NCBI RefSeq assembly: GCF_000092065.1
Contig: NC_009359.1
Coordinates: 620,001 to 684,000 of the forward strand
DNA from: Ostreococcus lucimarinus CCE9901
Lineage: Eukaryota > Chlorophyta > Mamiellophyceae > Mamiellales > Bathycoccaceae
DNA length: 64,000 bases
Direction of reading: 5' to 3'
The notes under the pieces are model-generated. The model made no database searches. It was not told where the DNA came from and saw only the letters and a program-made list of their open reading frames with translations. Both the position numbers and the translations under genes were made by a program. Shown here piece after piece: positions 1 through 8,123 of the stretch (the first letter of the stretch is position 1; each line of letters opens with the position of its first letter).

Positions 1-1
1 T

Positions 2-505
2 AAGAAACCACCGAGCAATGAAACGTTCACGTGGGGGCGCGCTTCGGTGAACTACGAAGAGAAGCAACAAATTGTGTTCAATGAAATCGAGAAGTGGTGG
101 AAAGACGGTGCTTCCGAGAAGTTGAGCCCGCAAACTAGCATACGAGGGATGCGCTTAAATCATCGTTTGAAGATTGGCAAGAACGTCAACTTCAAGCCGG
201 ATATATTGTTGGAGATTGTCTCGGTGACGGATGAACAGACGAGCACGTGGGGCCTAATTGTCGAGGTCGACGAGTTCGGTCATCGAAGAGGTAGCAAGAG
301 CTACGTTAACGAGGAGTCGAGAATGAGCGAACTTCAAAAGGCTTTGGACGTGCCCATCAAATTCGTGCGATTTAATCCAGATCCGACCGAGGAAGATGAT
401 CGTGAACTCGAAAACCGCATGGGAGGACTTCTTCAACACCTGAACGAAGCCGTCGCGCATCCGCCCATCCGTGATTTAGAAGTCTCTTATATCGCGTACG
501 ATTAG
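2..505 (+). CDS. PDDEXK-like nuclease-domain protein (5' end cut off)
   Basis: The reading frame is open from the window edge, so the true start lies upstream. The first possible start inside the window is a GTG at 47, which I do not believe is the real one. The visible protein has FKPD, then a strand ending in VEVDE, then GH, an E..R helix and finally VRFNPD. This D...ExDE...H...E..R...RFNPD layout resembles small restriction-endonuclease-fold proteins that I associate with giant algal viruses and their hosts. The family assignment is inferred from the pattern only. The role is unknown; DNA cleavage is plausible. The gene converges on the plastid protein at 671-1534, and a TGTAA at 529-533 is a candidate poly(A) signal. 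Confidence 0.55.
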   Translation, partial: KKPPSNETFTWGRASVNYEEKQQIVFNEIEKWWKDGASEKLSPQTSIRGMRLNHRLKIGKNVNFKPDILLEIVSVTDEQTSTWGLIVEVDEFGHRRGSKSYVNEESRMSELQKALDVPIKFVRFNPDPTEEDDRELENRMGGLLQHLNEAVAHPPIRDLEVSYIAYD

Positions 506-670
506 TGCGCATGTGTACTTAAGCAAGTTGTAAATGACGACAAGAAATTGTGTAATGTGTCGCGTAGAACGTCTTTTAAAGTATTACATGTGTCAGTGCT
601 GATTTGCGATCTCGGCGACCGGTGGCAGCGTGTACAGCGAGCGTGTTTTGTTCGGAGTCCTCTCGGTAAC

Positions 671-1534
671 TTAATCAAGGCAAGCGGCGGCGATAAAGAG
701 CGACAAAATGCCAAACTCTGAGACAATGGTTGATGGAGAAGAGATCCCGGCGAAAGGAACGATGTCTACGCGTAGCCACCCCTGCACGGCGCCGCCGACG
801 ACGGAGCCGACGACGAGGGCGCCAAACGCCAAAGCCGCGGCGCGTCCTATGCTCACGCGCTTCTGGTTCATGAACCACACCGTGGCGCCGAGCGCGGCGG
901 CTATTTCAAGCCCGGTCGGGTTCTCTACGCCTTCCGGCTGCGCGAAACCTTGCAACAACGTCACGAGCGCGAGAGCGCCAAAGAGTGCGCCCGCTCGAGT
1001 CGTCGTCTCTCGCGACGGCGCCGCGAACCGCGGTCCCGCGGGAAGAGACTTCCCAGCCTCGCGCGCCCACGGCGGTAACGACGCCTTGATCTTATCAACC
1101 GCCGGCACCACATCGGCGTATTTCACTTCGTTCTTCACGCTCTCTCCCTTCGTTCGTCGGTTGAAAGACTTCATGAGCAGCACGTCGTACGCCGCCTCGA
1201 CTTCGCCTCGCTTGATTTCGTCTTCCGCGTATTTTTCGAGCATGTCCTTGTGCGCGCGCACGAGTTCATCGCTCGACGCGTCGGGTCGTAATCCGAGCAC
1301 CGCGTTCGCGCGCTGCGCGTCCATCCCCACCGACGGGTTCGGGTTCTCGTTCGACGCTCGCACCGCGATCGTCGACGCGCGTCGCGCGCGATTGCCGCGA
1401 TGGCGTTCGACGCGGTGCGCTTTGGTCGCGTCTCCGGCGTCGCGGCGGCACCGCGCGTGGCGATTGACGCGCGAGGACGACGACGACGACGACGACGTCG
1501 CCGCGCACGTCATCGCGCGCGACATCACGAGCAT
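671..1534 (-). CDS. CPP1-like: Plastid J-like membrane protein, CPP1/CDF1 (DUF3353) type
   Basis: This 287-residue protein belongs to the chaperone-like protein of POR1 group, whose plant member stabilises protochlorophyllide oxidoreductase in chloroplast membranes. The N-terminus is Ser/Arg-rich with few acidic residues, as in a transit peptide. A J-like helical region follows (ANAVLGLRPDASSDEL to EAAYDVLLMKSF), then PPWAREAGKSLP. The C-terminal half holds three or four hydrophobic segments and ends in the family-like stretch VDIVPFAGISSPSTIVSEFG. I chose the ATG at 1534; an in-frame ATG at 1513 would remove seven residues. It is divergent from UVSSA across 327 bp. A longer open frame upstream to 2212 runs antisense through UVSSA and is not believable coding sequence. 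Confidence 0.8.
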   Translation of the reverse strand: MLVMSRAMTCAATSSSSSSSSRVNRHARCRRDAGDATKAHRVERHRGNRARRASTIAVRASNENPNPSVGMDAQRANAVLGLRPDASSDELVRAHKDMLEKYAEDEIKRGEVEAAYDVLLMKSFNRRTKGESVKNEVKYADVVPAVDKIKASLPPWAREAGKSLPAGPRFAAPSRETTTRAGALFGALALVTLLQGFAQPEGVENPTGLEIAAALGATVWFMNQKRVSIGRAAALAFGALVVGSVVGGAVQGWLRVDIVPFAGISSPSTIVSEFGILSLFIAAACLD

Positions 1535-1861
1535 GGTCACGGCGCGAACGTCGCGCGTCGCGATGCGCCGCGCGCGCCATCGCGATCGCCCGATCCTCGG
1601 CGCGAGTCCGATTTCGCGCGATTTCGCCGGTCGCGACTCGCGCGCGCGTCGGTTGGAAAATATCGCCGGCGTATCGCCCGTCGAGAAGAAGAGACGAGAC
1701 GCGACGGCGGACCGGCGGTCGGCGGTGCGGTCGGTCGGCGCCCCAGTCGACGACGACGACGACGACCGATGGCGCGCGCGCGGCGTGGGTGAGCCGAACG
1801 ACGAGACGAGACGACGCGACGACGAGACGACCTCGGGGCGGACGAGGCGACTCGTGCGACC

Positions 1862-3445
1862 ATGGCGTCGAGACCGGCGATGGAGAAGCTCATCAAGCGA
1901 TGCTGCGACGCGAGCGCACCGAGCGTGGACGCGGTGGCGCTGAAAACGCTGAAGAGAACGGTGAGGAATAATGATGACGGTCTGCGGTGCGCGCACGAGA
2001 TACTGATGAAGACGATGCAATCGTCCAGGGCGAGCGCGGCGACGCGAGCGCGAGCGGTGACGACGACGAGCGAACTCTTCGAGCGTTCGCGACTGTTTCG
2101 AGAGCTCACGCTCGATCGATTGGAGGTGCTGATGAAATACACGATAGGGACGGATGATGATATTCCACTTCCCGACGTTCCCAAGGGCGAGGGCGATCGA
2201 TTGCGACAACACGCGATCGACGTTTTAGAGGCGTGGGAGGCAAAATTTAAGACGCAATACAAGCAGCTCACGTTGGCTCGCAAATTCGTCACCGAGCGCC
2301 TCGGTGATGACGCGCCGGAGGCGCGCGCGGAGCGCGCGCAGCGACTCACCGCTGAGAAAGAGCGCGAAGTGCAGTCGAAGCTTCAAAATCGATGGCTGGC
2401 GATAAAAACAGAGCTGCCCGCGTTGCTGGATGAAATCGACGACGCACGAAACGCCGCTTGCGAGTGCTTTCGTTTGCTCTTCGGTGATCGATTCGTGACG
2501 GAATTCAACGACGAATCATCGTTTGCGTCTAAAGATCGAAGTGCCTCGACGAGTACAACGGTCAATGACACGATACAATCGATGCGGGAAGACGAATGCG
2601 AAGACGACTGGGAAGACGTCGTCGACGGCGCCGTCAAGGATTGGCGGTTCGCGCAAGGTACTGACGAGCATACCACCGCGTCTTCATCCGTGACGAGCAT
2701 TGAGTTGAGAGAGACGAGTGAAAACGCACCAATCATAGAGCAACTCCGCGGTCTGTATCGCTCCACCAAGGCTCGGTATCTTCCGCGTCTCACAGAGACG
2801 CTTCAAATTTTGGGTCGAATTCAACCCGAGAACAAAGACGACGATGGAAACGTCGTGATCACTCAGACTGAGCGTTCGAGAGTGGTGAACGCCGTGAGCG
2901 AATTTAAGCAGACCTTTTCTGCGTTCGTGGAGCGATGCGAGGCGCTGAGATTGATTAAGCGTCGTCAAACCGGCGACGAGCCCGCAAACGCGAATGCGAA
3001 AGAGTCTTCGCCGACCGCCGCTGATCCGCCCCACGCGGTCGAAGAAGACGAGGATGACATAGAGTCACGTCGTGGAGCATCCAGTCGTGCCGTCGAGGCA
3101 CTTCTTGAGCGCGCGGCGAAGCGTCGGAAACGCGGGTCGAATGATGCGCGTCGCGCCAAGGAAGAAGCCGCGAAACGAGACGTTGACCGCGACGGCGAGC
3201 GACGGTCTCAGAAGATGCTGGCGAGCGAAATCAAGGCGCACAACGACGAAGTGCTCGCTGAGGCGGGATTAGACTTTTTCGAACTCGAACGAAGGCGTCA
3301 AAACGCCGCGTCTGAGACTTTGGCGAGCGATTTGATGGAGGAAGAAATTGAACGCCACAACGAGTTGACGGCGCGAGGAGCGACGCCGCGACAACGCATC
3401 GAGCGCAGCTTGAAAGAACTCAAGAGAGGAGGTAGGAATAGATAG
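1862..3445 (+). CDS. UVSSA: UVSSA-like transcription-coupled repair protein
   Basis: The 527-residue protein matches the N-terminal VHS-like helical domain of UV-stimulated scaffold protein A, which binds stalled RNA polymerase II and TFIIH in transcription-coupled nucleotide excision repair. Family-like stretches include LKTLKRTVRNND, TTTSELFERSRLFREL, the LPDVPKGEGDRLRQHAID segment and EAWEAKFKTQYKQLTLA. The middle is acidic (ECEDDWEDVV) and may contain the TFIIH-binding part. The C-terminal third is a charged coiled coil ending in SLKELKRGGRNR. I see no cysteine pairs of the C-terminal DUF2043 zinc region, and the protein is shorter than the human one (about 700 residues). ATG 1862 is the first start in frame. 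The 3' end faces HACD 65 bp away. Confidence 0.78.
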   Translation: MASRPAMEKLIKRCCDASAPSVDAVALKTLKRTVRNNDDGLRCAHEILMKTMQSSRASAATRARAVTTTSELFERSRLFRELTLDRLEVLMKYTIGTDDDIPLPDVPKGEGDRLRQHAIDVLEAWEAKFKTQYKQLTLARKFVTERLGDDAPEARAERAQRLTAEKEREVQSKLQNRWLAIKTELPALLDEIDDARNAACECFRLLFGDRFVTEFNDESSFASKDRSASTSTTVNDTIQSMREDECEDDWEDVVDGAVKDWRFAQGTDEHTTASSSVTSIELRETSENAPIIEQLRGLYRSTKARYLPRLTETLQILGRIQPENKDDDGNVVITQTERSRVVNAVSEFKQTFSAFVERCEALRLIKRRQTGDEPANANAKESSPTAADPPHAVEEDEDDIESRRGASSRAVEALLERAAKRRKRGSNDARRAKEEAAKRDVDRDGERRSQKMLASEIKAHNDEVLAEAGLDFFELERRRQNAASETLASDLMEEEIERHNELTARGATPRQRIERSLKELKRGGRNR

Positions 3446-3510
3446 AAAGCAACCCTACGCAGACCATAGATAGACTAAACGTCAATAGTGCTACAACGAC
3501 TAGCTAATCA

Positions 3511-4158
3511 CTAATTTTCCTTTGCCTTGCCGAGCTTTTTCCTTCGTTGGGCGAACATGTACCGATAGAGCGTGTAAAACAGGAACGGGTACGCCACCAA
3601 GAGCGCGTTCAGGAACGTGACGTAATCGAACGCAAAGTTGTATGCATTTGGCATCGTTACCGCGTACATTTTAGTCTTCCGCGCGTGCGCTCGCGCGTCG
3701 TACATGAGTTTCATCTCCGCCGCCGCTCCGAGCGGGTACAGCGGCACGAACACCGTGTACCGCGACCACGTCAACCACTTGGGCGAACGTCCGATCAAAC
3801 CGCCGACGTAGGACGGATATCGCACCACTTCCGTCAGCGCCCACGCGAACACCAGCGCCGTCGCCGCGACGCTCGCGTGTGACGTCTTCACCGCGTCCAG
3901 CGCGCACTTCAGGCAGTGCGTGCGTCCGCTCCACTGCGCGAGCGCCGCCGCCGCGGGCGTCGGCGTCAATCCCGCGACCGCGTGCGCGATTTCCGCGAAC
4001 GAGGCGAGTTGAAACACCATCAGCGTCGATCGGCACGCGTCGTACGCCCCCGTGGCGTCGTCCAACGACGCCCGGGACGCCTTCGCGAGCACCGTCAACC
4101 ACCCGCACGCCTGCGCGACGTTGTACAGCACGAGGTATCGCCGCGCGAGCGCGCCCAT
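3511..4158 (-). CDS. HACD: Very-long-chain (3R)-3-hydroxyacyl-CoA dehydratase
   Basis: A 215-residue polytopic ER protein of the HACD/PHS1/PASTICCINO2 family. The enzyme removes water from 3-hydroxyacyl-CoA in the third step of very-long-chain fatty acid elongation. Visible landmarks are RYLVLYNVAQ near the start, RSTLMVFQLASFAEIAHAVAG, WALTEVVRYPSY and the catalytic segment LYPLGAAAE. In that segment Tyr141 and Glu148 are spaced exactly as the catalytic Tyr and Glu of yeast Phs1 (Y149/E156). About six hydrophobic segments are present. The tail KKLGKAKEN ends with Lys at -3 and -5, an ER-retrieval KxKxx signal. It is divergent from the copper ATPase across about 300 bp of CG-rich DNA. Confidence 0.92.
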   Translation of the reverse strand: MGALARRYLVLYNVAQACGWLTVLAKASRASLDDATGAYDACRSTLMVFQLASFAEIAHAVAGLTPTPAAAALAQWSGRTHCLKCALDAVKTSHASVAATALVFAWALTEVVRYPSYVGGLIGRSPKWLTWSRYTVFVPLYPLGAAAEMKLMYDARAHARKTKMYAVTMPNAYNFAFDYVTFLNALLVAYPFLFYTLYRYMFAQRRKKLGKAKEN

Positions 4159-4460
4159 CGTCGTCGTCGAGGCGCGCGCGAGAGAGGGCGCGAGCGGCGA
4201 CGCGAGCGGCGCGATGTCGGCGTCGAGTCGAGTCGCGCGCGCGCGTGTCGCGCGTCGCGCGCGGCGTCATCCCGGACGAGTCGCGTAAACCCTGGACCTC
4301 TGAGACGACCCATATCGACTTTCTCGACTTTCGCGTCCCGGACGGTCGGCGCGGCACTCGACGCCGCGGGACGCGTCGCGCGTCCGTCGAGCGCGATCGG
4401 CGCATCGACGACGCGATCGAGCGCGTCGATCGCGTCGATCGCGTCGAAGCGCCGTCGTCG

Positions 4461-7034
4461 ATGGTCGCGCGCGCACCGCGCGACGACGACGACGACGACG
4501 AGAGAGACGACGACGACGACGAGGAAAAGTTGTTGGGACGGACGCGAAGCGATGGGACGGGGACGACGGCGCGCGAACGAATCGCGAGCGGAGATGACGA
4601 GTGGGATGAAAGAGACAGCGCACGCGCGGAATCGACGGGGCGAACGCGCGCGCGGGACGAGGACGCGTCGAGAGGGACGAAGACGGTCAAGTTGGCGATA
4701 GATGGGATGACGTGCGCGGCGTGCGCGGGAGGCGTCGAACGCGCGCTGCGAACGGCGAAAGGGGTGACTTCGGCGAGCGTGAGCTTGATTCCCGAGGGCG
4801 TGGCGGTGGTGGATTACGATCCCGAACACACGGGGGCGCGAACGTTGATAGATGCGGTGGAAGAGATCGGTTTCGGGGCGAGCGTGTATCGCGGCGGCGG
4901 CGACGAGCGCGCGAAGTCGAATCGAGAGCAGTCGAAATATAGAGAGGATTTGAAGGTGAGCATCGCGCTCACGGCACCGATCGTGCTGACGAACTTGATG
5001 CTCGAACGTATTTGGAGCCCTAAAGTGATGCGCGGGCTCTCGTTTTGGGTGTTCGTCAAGTGCGCGCTCGCCACTCGCGTGCAGTTTGGCGTCGGCATGC
5101 GCTTTCATCGCGGAGCTTTGAATTCGCTCAAACGCGGCGCTAGTAACATGGATGTCCTCGTCTCTCTGAGTACGAACGTCGCGTACGGGGTGAGCGTATT
5201 CAGTATGTTATACTGTCTCTTCTTCGGTTCTATGTTTGCGCGAGACTATTTCGACACGAGCGCCATGTTGATCACGTTCATATTGATTGGCAAGTATCTC
5301 GAAACGTCGGCGAGAGGGAAGACGAGCGCGGCGGTCACCAAACTACTCGAGCTCACGCCTCGCAACGCGACTTTGCTCAGGCCGACGAAAGACGATGCTG
5401 AGTTTAGTGAGAAAATCATCGCGACCGAGCTCATACACGTGGGTGATCTGCTGAAGGTTTTTCCGGGAGCGCGAGTGCCCGCCGACGGCGTCGTCGTGCG
5501 AGGCGAGGCATTCATAGACGAGTCCATGGTGAGTGGAGAAACGATGCCGGTGACGCGAAAAGTCGGCGCACGAGTGATAGGTGGTACAATTAACGAAGGA
5601 AACACCTTTGTCATACGTGCTGAAAAGGTGGGCGCAGACTCTACGCTCCACCAAATTGTCCATCTCGTCGAAAACGCCCAACTCGTCAAGGCGCCGATTC
5701 AAGCCTTTGCGGATCGCATTTCGAACATCTTTGTACCCGCTGTTGTGGTTTTGGCCTCGATAACGTTTTTATCTTGGTTGATCGCGGGGTGGGTGAACTC
5801 TTTCCCCACCGTGTGGGTGCCGACGAACGAAAACAAGACCCTCTTTGCAATGATGTTTGGCATCTCCGTCCTCGTTACGGCTTGTCCTTGCGCTCTCGGC
5901 CTCGCAACACCGACGGCGATCATGGTTGGAACTAGTGTCGCGGCAACTAGCGGTATCTTGGTTAAGGGTGCTGATGCTCTGGAACGAGCCGGTGCGCTGG
6001 ACGTAGTTGTGTTCGATAAGACTGGCACGTTGACTACGGGCTCGCCCACTGTCACCGCCTTCATAGCGTCGCAAGTTGAGACTCTCGATCAAATCATCAG
6101 TTTGGTGGTTTGCGTTGAGAAAGACAGCGAGCATCCGATTGCAAAAGCCGTGCGAGATTATGCCAGACGTCAAAGTCCGTCCGAAATACCTTCGAACTTA
6201 AAGTCGGACGTTCAAAACATCCCCGGCCAAGGCGTCTGTTGCGTGGTGAACGGCAAATCCGTGGCGCTGGGAAACGAAAAGATGATGCAGGAGCGAAACA
6301 TGCGGCAACTGTCCGAAGAAATCTCAAAGTTTGTGACAGAACACGAAGAGAGTGGAAAGACAGTGGTTTACGTGGGCGTTCAAGGTGTCGTCGAGGGAGC
6401 TTTCGCGGTGTCTGACGAGTTGAAATCCGACGCCAGAGAGACGGTGACTGCTTTGCGAGAGCGAGGCATCGAAAGCATCATGGTCACCGGCGACAACTTG
6501 AAGACCGCGCGCGCGATTGCACGTGCGTGCGGAATCGAGATTATCCATGCAGAGGCTTCACCAACGGATAAAGTGAACATCATCAAAGAATTACAATCAA
6601 AACGTTCGCCTCGAGCGAAGGACGAGTTCAAACCGACTTCAGTGGCGATGGTCGGCGACGGCGTCAATGACGCCCCATCGTTAGCATCCGCGGATGTTGG
6701 GATGGCAATCGGTGCTGGAACTGATATTGCGATCGAAGCGGCTGATTTCGTGCTCATGCACGCTGATTTGTACACAGTCGTCCGAGCCATAGATATTGCG
6801 CAGAAAACGTTTCGACAAATACGCCAAAACTACGTCTGGGCTCTGGGATACAACGCGGTCACGCTACCCCTCGCGGCGGGTGCGTTTTACCCGAGCATCA
6901 AAGTTTCACCATGGCTCGCGAGTATATTGATGGCGTCCAGCAGCATTTCCGTCGTCTTGGCCTCGTTATCGTTGACGAACAAGTGCGCAGCGCCGAGTCG
7001 TTCTCCGTTGCGAGCGATCAAGTTAGGTCAATAG
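4461..7034 (+). CDS. HMA/CCC2-like: Copper-transporting P1B-type ATPase
   Basis: The 857-residue protein pumps Cu(I) across a membrane with ATP, by family analogy into the Golgi or plastid. After an Asp-rich head (residues 8-22) comes one heavy-metal-associated domain with GMTCAAC (Cys85 and Cys88). Eight membrane segments are expected. The actuator loop has SGET near residue 358, the membrane metal site is CPC near 475, and the phosphorylated Asp lies in DKTGT near 519. The nucleotide domain has SEHPIAKAV near 557 and the hinge has GDGVND near 732. The C-terminal YNAVTLPLAAGAF and MASSSISVVLASLSL stretches fit Cu(I) selectivity. The open frame reaches back to 3879 over HACD, but 4461 is the only other in-frame ATG before the HMA domain, so I use it. 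One HMA domain is fewer than in many plant homologues. Confidence 0.93.
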   Translation: MVARAPRDDDDDDERDDDDDEEKLLGRTRSDGTGTTARERIASGDDEWDERDSARAESTGRTRARDEDASRGTKTVKLAIDGMTCAACAGGVERALRTAKGVTSASVSLIPEGVAVVDYDPEHTGARTLIDAVEEIGFGASVYRGGGDERAKSNREQSKYREDLKVSIALTAPIVLTNLMLERIWSPKVMRGLSFWVFVKCALATRVQFGVGMRFHRGALNSLKRGASNMDVLVSLSTNVAYGVSVFSMLYCLFFGSMFARDYFDTSAMLITFILIGKYLETSARGKTSAAVTKLLELTPRNATLLRPTKDDAEFSEKIIATELIHVGDLLKVFPGARVPADGVVVRGEAFIDESMVSGETMPVTRKVGARVIGGTINEGNTFVIRAEKVGADSTLHQIVHLVENAQLVKAPIQAFADRISNIFVPAVVVLASITFLSWLIAGWVNSFPTVWVPTNENKTLFAMMFGISVLVTACPCALGLATPTAIMVGTSVAATSGILVKGADALERAGALDVVVFDKTGTLTTGSPTVTAFIASQVETLDQIISLVVCVEKDSEHPIAKAVRDYARRQSPSEIPSNLKSDVQNIPGQGVCCVVNGKSVALGNEKMMQERNMRQLSEEISKFVTEHEESGKTVVYVGVQGVVEGAFAVSDELKSDARETVTALRERGIESIMVTGDNLKTARAIARACGIEIIHAEASPTDKVNIIKELQSKRSPRAKDEFKPTSVAMVGDGVNDAPSLASADVGMAIGAGTDIAIEAADFVLMHADLYTVVRAIDIAQKTFRQIRQNYVWALGYNAVTLPLAAGAFYPSIKVSPWLASILMASSSISVVLASLSLTNKCAAPSRSPLRAIKLGQ

Positions 7035-7106
7035 TTACGCTTTAGCAGCTCTATATTTTAGTAGTACAACGCTCGCTCTATCGACGAAATTATCGCCAGA
7101 TATCGT

Positions 7107-8030
7107 CTACGCGTCCGCGGACGCCTCGGCTGCGGCGTCTCTCTTTTCCTTTTGCTTGGCCGCGACTCGAGCGCGCTGCTTTTTCGTCTTTTTTGGAATT
7201 TTTAAATCGAGCAAACCTCCCGGAGGAGTGATTTCCATGAATCCATTCGTCGCGTCGACGAGAGGGACTATCTCTTTCACGAAAGGAACGTATACGTAAT
7301 ACTCCGCATCGATCCCAGTCTCCTCATCGAGCGCGATGAATGCGACTTTGAGCAAGTCTTGCGTTCCGGCGCCGCGAACGACATCCTCCACCACGCCGAT
7401 CACCTCCCCCGTGTCGCGCTCGACAACTCGTAATCCCTCGAGCTCTTGGGCGTAAAACTCGTCGTCGCCATCACTACCTTCGGCGCCCTCATCTTTTCGC
7501 AAAGGCTCTCGATCGCTCGGTAACACGAACAATCGCGTGCCCACGAGCGCCTCGGCGGCGTTTCTATCGTCGCACCCCGCCAATTTCACAATCACGTCGT
7601 TTCTTCCCTTGCTCGTCACCCATCGCCCGCTTCGCACTTTCACCGCTCTCACTTCTCCCGGCGGCGCGTCGAACTCGCCGCTCTTGGTCGATTTCCCCTG
7701 CGCTTCGAGCTCGACCCGCAGCGTCGATCCCGTGCGCATGAGGCGCTCCTCGATAAAGTCCGTCATCGGTTTCACGCGCACCTCTCCTCGCAAGCTGTGC
7801 GCGCCCACGATGGCGCCCACTTGAATCAGCGACTCCGACGCGCTCGCGTCGTCCATCGACGCCTCGCGCGACGCCGACGCCTCGGCGCGCGTCCGCGGCG
7901 TCGTTCGCGTCGCCGTCGCGCGCCGCTCGAATCTTCGCGCGCGTCCGTCGCCGCGCCGAAGCGCGTCCACGCGCGCCGAAGCTCGCGGCGCGCTTCGGCG
8001 CGTCTCCGCGCGCGCCGTCATCGCTCGCAT
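7107..8030 (-). CDS. rimM-like: RimM-like ribosome maturation factor, organelle-targeted
   Basis: The core contains IQVGAIVGAHSLRGEVRVKP, the hallmark N-terminal strand pair of RimM. Next comes a segment ending in NAAEALVGTRLFVL, then a PRC-barrel with VIGVVEDVVRGAGTQDLLKV, YYVYVPFVKEIVPLVD and PPGGLLDL. RimM proteins assist 30S head assembly and 16S rRNA processing, so here the chloroplast (or mitochondrial) small subunit is the likely client. The first 60 or so residues from ATG 8030 are Arg/Ala/Thr-rich and look like a transit peptide; ATG 8021 is an alternative. The C-terminus is a basic Lys-rich tail. Its start lies 93 bp from that of DHX37, so two ribosome-biogenesis genes share one divergent promoter. 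Confidence 0.87.
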   Translation of the reverse strand: MRAMTARAETRRSAPRASARVDALRRGDGRARRFERRATATRTTPRTRAEASASREASMDDASASESLIQVGAIVGAHSLRGEVRVKPMTDFIEERLMRTGSTLRVELEAQGKSTKSGEFDAPPGEVRAVKVRSGRWVTSKGRNDVIVKLAGCDDRNAAEALVGTRLFVLPSDREPLRKDEGAEGSDGDDEFYAQELEGLRVVERDTGEVIGVVEDVVRGAGTQDLLKVAFIALDEETGIDAEYYVYVPFVKEIVPLVDATNGFMEITPPGGLLDLKIPKKTKKQRARVAAKQKEKRDAAAEASADA

Positions 8031-8123
8031 CGCGCTTCGACCGCCGCTCGAATCGTCGCGCGCGCCGCGACGAGGTGTGCGGAAGCGCGCCGCCGCCGCC
8101 ACCGCACTCGACGACGCGTCGCG

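Noticed and set aside
47-49. GTG as a start codon of the first gene
   Set aside because: The frame stays open to the window edge and nuclear genes rarely start at GTG, so the start is outside the window.
708-1943. A 411-codon plus-strand open frame opposite the CPP1-like gene
   Set aside because: It is the complement of good coding sequence and its protein is Arg/Ser-rich without domains; CG-rich DNA here keeps several frames open.
3879-4460. Upstream extension of the copper ATPase frame
   Set aside because: It lies antisense to HACD and in the divergent promoter, is Arg/Pro-rich, and the HMA domain begins after ATG 4461.
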